Part shown: piece after piece, positions 1 to 4,724 of the stretch | How the letters are laid out: each line of letters starts with the position of its first letter | Position numbering within the stretch: the stretch's first letter is position 1 | Source of the DNA: CAYVSF01 sp046482855 | Lineage (GTDB): Bacteria; Bacteroidota; Bacteroidia; Bacteroidales; UBA12077 | DNA length: 5,657 nucleotides | NCBI GenBank assembly: GCA_046482855.1 | Contig: JAWOEH010000237.1 | Span: 1-5,657, forward strand | Direction of reading: 5' to 3' | The notes under the pieces: generated by a model | What the model was told of the DNA's origin: nothing | The model's input: only the letters and a program-made list of their open reading frames with translations | The model's database searches: none | Made by a program: the position numbers and the translations under genes

Positions 1-45
1 CCAAAGGAATGATGGTTTTTTTTAGCCTCTCAGTAGTAGTTTTTT
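1..45. other. short 3' flank of the rsmD operon
   Basis: The 45 bases beyond the rsmD stop contain two T8 tracts (16-23 and 40-47, the second reaching into the stop codon). I see no hairpin, so there is no recognisable intrinsic terminator. A 22-codon plus-strand ATG frame beginning at 9 is too short and unlike any protein I know to be called. The operon may continue to the left of the window. Confidence 0.4.
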
Positions 46-594
46 TTACACTTCAGCATAACTCTCAAAGAGACTGAAATTTACCTTCCCATATTTTCTT
101 TGTTCTTTAAAGCCTTTTAAGCCTGAGAAGTTATACTCTACGGGATGCTCAATAATAAGTAGACCCGATTGTTTTAAGATCTTTGCCTCAAGGATGGATT
201 GAGGTAAACTCTCAAGAACGGGTAAATCATAAGGCGGATCTGCAAAAACAATATCATACGCTTGTGTTGCCCTTTTTAACCACATAAATACGTCTGCTTT
301 CTTCACCTCAATGGTATCCTCCAAATGCAACTCTTTAATGGTTTGCTGAATATATTTGAAGTGTTGGTAATTCCTTTCGATGGTTGTGACCTGTTGTGCC
401 CCACGAGAGGCGAATTCGTAACTGATATTTCCAGTACCCCCAAAAAGATCGAGAACCCGAATGTTGTCCAGTGAGTAGTTGTGCATCAATACATTAAATA
501 AAGCTTCTTTTGCCATGTCGGTTGTTGGACGGACTTTGAAGTTTTTTGGCGGATGTATGATTCGCCCTTTTAATTTGCCGCTTACTATTCGCAA
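46..594 (-). CDS. rsmD: 16S rRNA (guanine(966)-N2)-methyltransferase RsmD
   Basis: RsmD uses S-adenosylmethionine to methylate N2 of guanine 966 (E. coli numbering) in 16S rRNA of the small ribosomal subunit, in the cytoplasm. The 182 residues match the family's usual size and show its motifs in order: an N-terminal MRIVSG-KLKGR start, RPTTD at residues 22-26, the SAM-binding VLDLFGGTG at 47-55, an acidic ribose-contact region (TTIERN, 70-75), and the catalytic DPPY at 119-122 typical of N2-guanine/N6-adenine methyltransferases, followed by LLIIEH at 145-150. The start codon is TTG (592-594). No in-frame ATG lies close upstream, and the first internal Met is residue 27, which would cut off the RPTTD region. 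The gene overlaps the preceding DUF3822 gene by 10 nt, and no Shine-Dalgarno sequence is visible, so translational coupling is likely. It is the last visible gene of the operon. Identification is firm; the choice of start is good but inferred. Confidence 0.95.
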   Translation of the reverse strand: MRIVSGKLKGRIIHPPKNFKVRPTTDMAKEALFNVLMHNYSLDNIRVLDLFGGTGNISYEFASRGAQQVTTIERNYQHFKYIQQTIKELHLEDTIEVKKADVFMWLKRATQAYDIVFADPPYDLPVLESLPQSILEAKILKQSGLLIIEHPVEYNFSGLKGFKEQRKYGKVNFSLFESYAEV

Positions 595-1430
595 TGTACA
601 AGATTTAGTTGGTTTGCTATTGTTTTTAATGATATCTGATGAAACTGATAGCTTAATGTATATTCATTACTTTGCTCCGAAAGCCATTTGGCGTGTGAGA
701 ACTCTTTTTTTATTGATTCCTTGTAACTTGGATTAGGAAAGTCCCCATTGAACAAAATAGGCAGCGTAAATTGTATTTTTTGCTTTTGTGTTACTGATAG
801 TAGCCAATAAATAACATCAGCCGATGTAGTATAAGGATAGGATTTCAATAATTTAAGCATCTTATTGGGGCCTTGCAATAAGGCTAAATCCATGTATTCG
901 GAGGTGACATTTACCCCTAAACAAACCTCATGTGTGTTCGCTAATTCAACTCGCTTAAGAAATGGCAAGGTCTGATGGAAAATTTGAAAGGTTGGAAAGT
1001 ATTGACGTAAAAGATTTGTCAGGTTACTGGATAGTGCATGAACTACTACAACTTTATAATAGGGCAATTCTGTTGCATGCAACTCCTCAGCATCACCCAG
1101 CTTATGATTAAAAGAAAAGCACTCCTTAATGCGCTGAGACGAAAAGTAAGCTTCAGGTATCAGTGTATACCGATGTGTTTGGTTTATTACCCGCACTTGC
1201 CGATATGCGTATTGGGTTAAATCACTTTGCGCCAAAACTTTTTTGAGGGCTGTAGAAGGTTCTTCTCTGTCTGTTTCATTCAATGGATGAAGCAGACAAG
1301 CAATAAACTTACTACGTGTAACATCATATACCAGAAACGAAAATCCATCCAAACTGAGTTGGATGGATAATTCGTAATGGGATGTCATGTTATAATCGAA
1401 TGTCTCGTCGACAAATGATTTTTTAAACAT
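585..1430 (-). CDS. DUF3822 family protein
   Basis: This is a 281-residue protein of the Bacteroidota-restricted DUF3822 family, whose biochemical function is unknown to me. I recognise it from the N-terminal ELSIQLSLDGFSFLVYD stretch at about residues 20-36, the YTLIPEAYF segment at 88-96, the later beta-rich DLALLQGP segment at 181-188, and its position directly upstream of rsmD, a common arrangement in this phylum. The two-lobed pattern of short beta strands recalls actin-like/ASKHA folds, but that is an inference and I see no clear phosphate-binding loops. No signal peptide or membrane segment is visible, so it is probably cytoplasmic. Its ATG lies 9 nt after the end of the 209-residue gene upstream, and its TAG stop falls inside the start of rsmD, so the three genes very likely share one mRNA. 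A role linked to ribosome maturation is only guilt by association. Confidence 0.85.
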   Translation of the reverse strand: MFKKSFVDETFDYNMTSHYELSIQLSLDGFSFLVYDVTRSKFIACLLHPLNETDREEPSTALKKVLAQSDLTQYAYRQVRVINQTHRYTLIPEAYFSSQRIKECFSFNHKLGDAEELHATELPYYKVVVVHALSSNLTNLLRQYFPTFQIFHQTLPFLKRVELANTHEVCLGVNVTSEYMDLALLQGPNKMLKLLKSYPYTTSADVIYWLLSVTQKQKIQFTLPILFNGDFPNPSYKESIKKEFSHAKWLSEQSNEYTLSYQFHQISLKTIANQLNLVHCE

Positions 1431-1439
1431 AGGCCATGA

Positions 1440-2069
1440 TTATTCCCAGTTTCCTGCGTTATTATTAGGTTCTTCAAGATCTCCAACTTTTACTCCGGGG
1501 AAGTTGTCGGCATTTTTCATACGCTCGTTCAGATTGATACGCAACTGCTCATCCAAACCATGAAGAAGTACATTATTATGAACTTTTGCCTCGAAAACAG
1601 GAACTTTTACTTTTGATCCTGTTAATACAACGCGTGCACCCAATTGAATGGAGTCATCTTGGCTAAAAGGTACTCGCCACATTTTTGTTACCGGATAATC
1701 AGGTGAGAAAAGCGTATCTTTGATGGGAATTAACATGGTATCACGAACAATTAAACCCTCTTTTATGGCAATTTCTTCTGTCCAGCCCGACTCTAAGAGA
1801 CTATCTGGAATACTCCCAATGGCACGTACTACGCTCATTTGACCTTCTTGAATAAAAGTGATGAGGGAATCAAAGCTACCAGTAAACTTGCCGTTTTCTT
1901 TCTTGAAAGCAAGTTGAGCTTTTCGAATGTCTTTCATGCGTTGGATAGTAGCATCGTATCTCTTCTTTTTCTCTTGATTAAATCGAATGGGTCTTTGAAT
2001 ACTTTCATAGATAAAATAGCCTAAAACCACTATCGCAATAGCAAGCAGGATTTGGATTAGTCTTTTCAT
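1440..2069 (-). CDS. conserved membrane-anchored protein of unknown function
   Basis: This 209-residue protein has one N-terminal membrane segment at about residues 4-22 (LIQILLAIAIVVLGYFI), preceded by a short basic MKR. A highly basic helical stretch follows (NQEKKKRYDATIQRMKDIRK, 31-50), then a mostly soluble domain rich in beta strands. The layout, and the wording around AQLAFKKENGKFTGSFDSL (51-69), resembles the long N-terminal helix of type II secretion or pilin-like proteins. There is no recognisable prepilin peptidase site (no Gly before a Phe/Glu mature start), so I do not call it a pseudopilin. The C terminus is polar (EEPNNNAGNWE). It most likely sits in the inner membrane with the C-terminal domain in the periplasm. 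It is the first gene of the operon that continues into the DUF3822 gene and rsmD; the start follows a TAnnTTTG promoter box and an A-rich leader. The reading frame is convincing but no function can be assigned. Confidence 0.85.
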   Translation of the reverse strand: MKRLIQILLAIAIVVLGYFIYESIQRPIRFNQEKKKRYDATIQRMKDIRKAQLAFKKENGKFTGSFDSLITFIQEGQMSVVRAIGSIPDSLLESGWTEEIAIKEGLIVRDTMLIPIKDTLFSPDYPVTKMWRVPFSQDDSIQLGARVVLTGSKVKVPVFEAKVHNNVLLHGLDEQLRINLNERMKNADNFPGVKVGDLEEPNNNAGNWE

Positions 2070-2071
2070 TA

Positions 2072-2098
2072 TTTGTTCGTTTTAAATTTTTATGTTTG
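2072..2098 (+). promoter_or_regulatory. candidate Bacteroidota promoter for the helicase gene
   Basis: TATGTTTG at 2091-2098 matches the Bacteroidota sigma-A -7 consensus TAnnTTTG exactly. TTTG at 2072-2075 could be the -33 element, although the 15-nt spacer is shorter than usual. The transcript would start near 2104 and carry an A-rich leader of about 50 nt to the ATG at 2156. No Shine-Dalgarno sequence precedes that ATG, as is common in this phylum. Confidence 0.45.
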
Positions 2099-2102
2099 CC
2101 TG

Positions 2103-2110
2103 CAAATTTA
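2103..2110 (-). promoter_or_regulatory. candidate -7 box for the minus-strand rsmD operon
   Basis: Read on the minus strand this is TAAATTTG, an exact match to the TAnnTTTG -7 consensus of Bacteroidota. Transcription would begin near 2096 and leave an A-rich leader of about 27 nt before the ATG at 2069. No convincing -33 TTG is visible; the expected spacer is instead filled by a T run (complement of the A run at 2110-2120). The box faces the plus-strand -7 box at 2091-2098. Confidence 0.45.
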
Positions 2111-2120
2111 AAAAAAAAAA
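2110..2120. repeat. homopolymeric A tract (11 A) in the divergent promoter region
   Basis: Eleven consecutive A residues lie directly beside the minus-strand -7 box. For the minus-strand operon this is a T run in the spacer between the -7 box and any -33 element; for the helicase gene it lies in the 5' leader. Tracts of this length are intrinsically bent and prone to replication slippage. Confidence 0.8.
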
Positions 2121-2155
2121 TAAATTAAAGATTGTAATCACGTATTATTTGGCGA

Positions 2156-3595
2156 ATGATAGAGCAACAGTTTCTAAAAATATTTCAAAAGTATTTTTCT
2201 CATGAGCCTACAAATGGTCAAACAAAGGCCATTGAGGCACTTTCTGGTTTTATATTGAAGGCCAGGGAGGGGGATGTTTTTTTATTGAAAGGATATGCAG
2301 GTACCGGAAAAACAACCTTAGTAGCAGGACTTCTTAAAACCTTGGGACATATTCGTCAAAAGGCTGTATTACTTGCACCCACTGGACGAGCAGCAAAGGT
2401 TCTGGCAGGATACACAAAAAGACCCGCCTTTACCATCCACAAGAAGATCTATCGGCAGAAAAGCGGGAAAGATGGATTTGGCGACTTTGTTTTGGATAAG
2501 AATCTACATGCAAATACCCTCTTTATTATCGATGAGGCCTCCATGATTTCCAGTGGTGGACACGATGCGAGTGTTTTTGGCTCTGGCAGGTTATTAGATG
2601 ATCTTTTTACCTATGTGTTGGAGGGGAAAAATTGCCGTTTGCTTTTTGTCGGTGACACTGCCCAACTGCCTCCTGTTCATAGTGAGCTCAGCCCTGCACT
2701 GGATGCCGGGTACCTTGAGGCGTATGGTGGTCAGGTGCAACAAATTGAGCTGACTGATGTGGTACGGCAGGCTCAATTGTCCGGTATTCTCAATAATGCA
2801 ACCACTTTGCGACAGAAGATGCAACATGAACTGGATCAAGTTCCCGCTTTAGCGATTTCTTCGTTTCCCGATGTGGAAGCAATACGCGGGAATACACTTA
2901 TTGAAGCCATTGAGCAGGCTTACGACAAGTTTGGCAAAGAGGAGGTGATTGTGATTACCCGCTCCAATAAACGAGCAAATTTGTACAATAAAGGAATACG
3001 AAATACCATACTTTGGCAAGAAGAGCGTATCGCACGCGGCGACTTACTTATGGTCGTGAAGAACAATTATTTTTGGAGTGAAGAGTTTGAAGAGATAGAC
3101 TTCATTGCCAATGGCGATATTGCTGAGCTTGTTGCTATACATGGCTACGAAGAACGTTATGGACTTGAATTCGCCGATGTAACAATGAAATTCCATGACT
3201 ATGATAATCTAGAGGTGGACTGTAAAATTATTTTAAATACCCTGGATATTGAGTCTGCCTCATTAAACCGCGAGCAGAATAAAGACTTTTTTTACCAGGT
3301 GTTTGAAGATTATCAGCATCTGAAAACGAAAAAACAAAAAGTTCTTGCTGTTAGGGAAGATCCCTATTTTAATGCTATGCAGGTAAAGTTTTCGTATGCG
3401 GTAACCTGTCATAAGGCTCAGGGAGGGCAATGGAAGGTTGTTTTTGTCGATCAGGGATACTTTGTAAAGGATATGTGGAACCTGGACTATGCCCGTTGGC
3501 TTTATACGGCTATTACCCGGCCAACCGAAAAATTGTTTTTGGTTAATTTCGACAAGCAATTTATAGGCGATCAGGATGTGGATGTGCTCGATTGA
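2156..3595 (+). CDS. RecD/Pif1/Dda-like superfamily 1 DNA helicase (AAA ATPase)
   Basis: This is a complete 479-residue ATP-dependent DNA helicase of the SF1B (RecD/Dda/Pif1) type, expected to unwind DNA 5'-3' in repair, recombination or replication restart. The helicase motifs appear in order: Gln22 in a Q-motif-like NGQ; Walker A GYAGTGKTT at 46-54 with Lys52; motif Ia APTGRAAKVL at 74-83; Walker B IIDEASM at 124-130 with Asp126-Glu127; motif III VGDTAQLPPV at 165-174; DVVRQ at 201-205; a UvrD_C_2-type segment YAVTCHKAQGGQWK at 414-427; and motif VI YTAITRPTEKL at 450-460 with the likely arginine finger Arg455. It is shorter than RecD2 proteins and lacks their long N-terminal region; no RecB or RecC partner is nearby, so it probably acts alone. 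The ATG at 2156 starts just before the conserved N-terminal region, with no Shine-Dalgarno site. It is divergent from the rsmD operon and convergent with the FAS1 gene. The family is firm; the precise cellular role is not known. Confidence 0.95.
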   Translation: MIEQQFLKIFQKYFSHEPTNGQTKAIEALSGFILKAREGDVFLLKGYAGTGKTTLVAGLLKTLGHIRQKAVLLAPTGRAAKVLAGYTKRPAFTIHKKIYRQKSGKDGFGDFVLDKNLHANTLFIIDEASMISSGGHDASVFGSGRLLDDLFTYVLEGKNCRLLFVGDTAQLPPVHSELSPALDAGYLEAYGGQVQQIELTDVVRQAQLSGILNNATTLRQKMQHELDQVPALAISSFPDVEAIRGNTLIEAIEQAYDKFGKEEVIVITRSNKRANLYNKGIRNTILWQEERIARGDLLMVVKNNYFWSEEFEEIDFIANGDIAELVAIHGYEERYGLEFADVTMKFHDYDNLEVDCKIILNTLDIESASLNREQNKDFFYQVFEDYQHLKTKKQKVLAVREDPYFNAMQVKFSYAVTCHKAQGGQWKVVFVDQGYFVKDMWNLDYARWLYTAITRPTEKLFLVNFDKQFIGDQDVDVLD

Positions 3596-3845
3596 TCAAG
3601 AAATGTATGAGTCATTTACTTGTTGTCTAAAAGTTAGACTCCGCCTGAATAGTGATCTGAGCGATTGCAACCAATTGTTTGATGGTTCCTTTTATACCTA
3701 TATAGCTACGTTCAAAAGCACATAATTACCTGAATACCAACATCTAACTGAATGTAGGTAGGTACTCTTGCGTCAGATCCAAATTCTATATCAAGGCATA
3801 AATTCCGAATAATCGATGAAAATCAAGCAACCACCTAAAAGATCG
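3596..3845. other. intergenic stretch without a convincing gene
   Basis: This is the gap between the convergent helicase and FAS1 genes. It holds only short open stretches. The longest plus-strand ATG frame, at 3603-3725 (40 codons), has no recognisable product. On the minus strand two short frames, about 3726-3823 and 3630-3725, read as protein-like and would join by a frameshift, which could mark a decayed gene end but may be chance. A small hairpin lies at 3625-3639. I see no promoter box or RNA gene that I can support. Confidence 0.5.
3625..3639. repeat. small perfect hairpin (6-bp stem, 3-nt loop)
   Basis: GTCTAA at 3625-3630 and TTAGAC at 3634-3639 are perfect inverted repeats around AAG, starting 30 nt after the helicase stop. 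No T tract follows, so it is a weak candidate for transcription termination. It could instead protect the 3' end of the helicase mRNA or be chance. Confidence 0.4.
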
Positions 3846-3879
3846 AAAAAGAGAGCTGCAGATTGCAGCTCTCTTTTTT
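3846..3879. terminator. bidirectional intrinsic terminator
   Basis: A perfect 15-bp inverted repeat (3846-3860 and 3864-3878) encloses a 3-nt GAT loop. The core GAGAGCTGCA arm is flanked by A5 on the left and by T6 on the right, so each strand ends in a U tract and it can work in both directions. It lies 32 nt beyond the final stop of the minus-strand FAS1 frame (3912-3914), whose main terminator it probably is, and it can also stop read-through from the helicase gene. Its place just after the fourth FAS1 domain shows that this domain was the original end of the gene. Confidence 0.88.
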
Positions 3880-3911
3880 GAAATCAAACTATAGTAAGCG
3901 CATATCGTTTG

Positions 3912-4247
3912 TTATTTTGCGTCCGGAACAAGCACTTTGTCAATAGCATGTACTATCCCATTTGTACCTTGTACATCAGCCAAGATAACATTGGCATCGT
4001 TAACCATAACCCCACCATCAATTGAGATGGTTACGTCGCCATTGAGGGTAGTTACAGGGCCATTTGACAGCTCATCGCTGGTTACATTACCCGAAACAAC
4101 GTGGTATTGCAAAATAGGCACTAAATCCTCTTTTGTAAGGTCATCCAAAGTTACACCTTGATCATCAAGAAAGGCAGTAAAGGCAGCATCGGTTGGCGCA
4201 AATACAGTAAACGATCCTTCACCCTGCAGCGTAGCAACAAGCTCGGC
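3912..4247 (-). pseudogene. cut-off 3' part of the FAS1 lipoprotein gene (rest of fourth FAS1 domain)
   Basis: This stretch continues the FAS1 gene in the same reading frame directly after the TAA at 4248-4250. It encodes 111 further residues that complete a fourth FAS1 domain: AELVATLQGEG, the H1-type motif FTVFAPTDAAF, LDDLTKEDL, the YHVVSGNV motif, the type-B TLNGDVTISID segment, and the H2-type motif NGIVHAIDKVLVP, ending in DAK and a natural stop. No other stop or frameshift is present and all family motifs are intact, so the break is recent, a sequencing error, or read through. An internal ATG at 4146-4148 could only yield half a domain of 78 residues with no signal peptide, so an independent gene is unlikely. 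With read-through, the protein would run about 571 residues from the first in-window Met. Confidence 0.8.
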
Positions 4248-4724
4248 TTATGTTAAGGCTGCCACTAACGAACTGAAAATACTGTTGTTAACTGCTAAAT
4301 CGACAACATCATTGGGCAGCATCACTTTGTCAATCACATGAATTACCCCATTGCTTGCTTCGATATCGGTGGTACTGATGGTGATATCACCATTCAGCTG
4401 CGCAAGAGCTGCATCAATCAGGATAGCAGCATTTGTACCTGCCTCAGCACCCGGACTTAAACTTGCCACATAACCATCGGTAAGATCTGAAGACATAACT
4501 TTTCCATTCAGTACATGATAGAGTAAAATAGGCGTCAGATCATCTTTAGTCAGGTCATCTAAGCTCGTCAACCCTAAGTCAGTAAGCAATTGCTCAAAAG
4601 CGGCATCCGTTGGAGCAAAAACGGTAAAGGGACCTTCTCCTTGCAGTGTCTCAACCAATTCGGCTTTTGTCAGAGCAGCAACCAAACTTTCAAAATTTTC
4701 GTCCCCTGAAGCAATATCAACAAT
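3915..4724 (-). repeat. second FAS1 di-domain repeat (domains 3 and 4)
   Basis: Domain 3 (4314-4724) is of the type with KVMSSDLTDGYV followed by SLSPG. Domain 4 (3915-4307) is of the type with GNV and a TLNG segment. The pair repeats the order of domains 1 and 2. The repeats are clear at protein level but well diverged at DNA level, which indicates an old duplication. Confidence 0.75.

Noticed and set aside
1..47. Two T8 tracts beside rsmD as a terminator or phase-variable switch
   Set aside because: No hairpin precedes either tract, and the tract at the stop codon lies after coding sequence, so slippage would not change the protein.
479..736. Plus-strand open frame of 85 codons
   Set aside because: It lies antisense across the rsmD/DUF3822 junction, both well supported by motifs, and its product resembles nothing known.
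1038..1220. Plus-strand open frame of 60 codons
   Set aside because: Antisense to the DUF3822 gene; an arbitrary Cys- and Met-rich product with no start signal.
1423..1437. Four-codon ATG frame overlapping the DUF3822 start, a possible leader peptide
   Set aside because: Such tiny frames are common by chance; nothing else suggests attenuation or coupling here.
1839..2024. Plus-strand open frame of 61 codons
   Set aside because: Antisense to the membrane-anchored protein gene; no family resemblance.
2594..2839. Minus-strand open frame of 81 codons inside the helicase gene
   Set aside because: It overlaps helicase motif III and neighbouring conserved sequence, which explains this DNA.
3263..3559. 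Minus-strand open frame of 98 codons inside the helicase gene
   Set aside because: Antisense to the conserved C-terminal helicase motifs; no recognisable product.
3603..3725. 40-codon plus-strand ATG frame just after the helicase
   Set aside because: No family resemblance and no start signal; the length is expected by chance.
3632..3779. Two 7-bp inverted repeat pairs (3632-3638 with 3743-3749; 3654-3660 with 3773-3779)
   Set aside because: They cross rather than nest, are short, and are expected by chance; not enough for an RNA structure or insertion-sequence ends.
3937..4161. Plus-strand open frame of 74 codons
   Set aside because: Antisense shadow of the fourth FAS1 domain.
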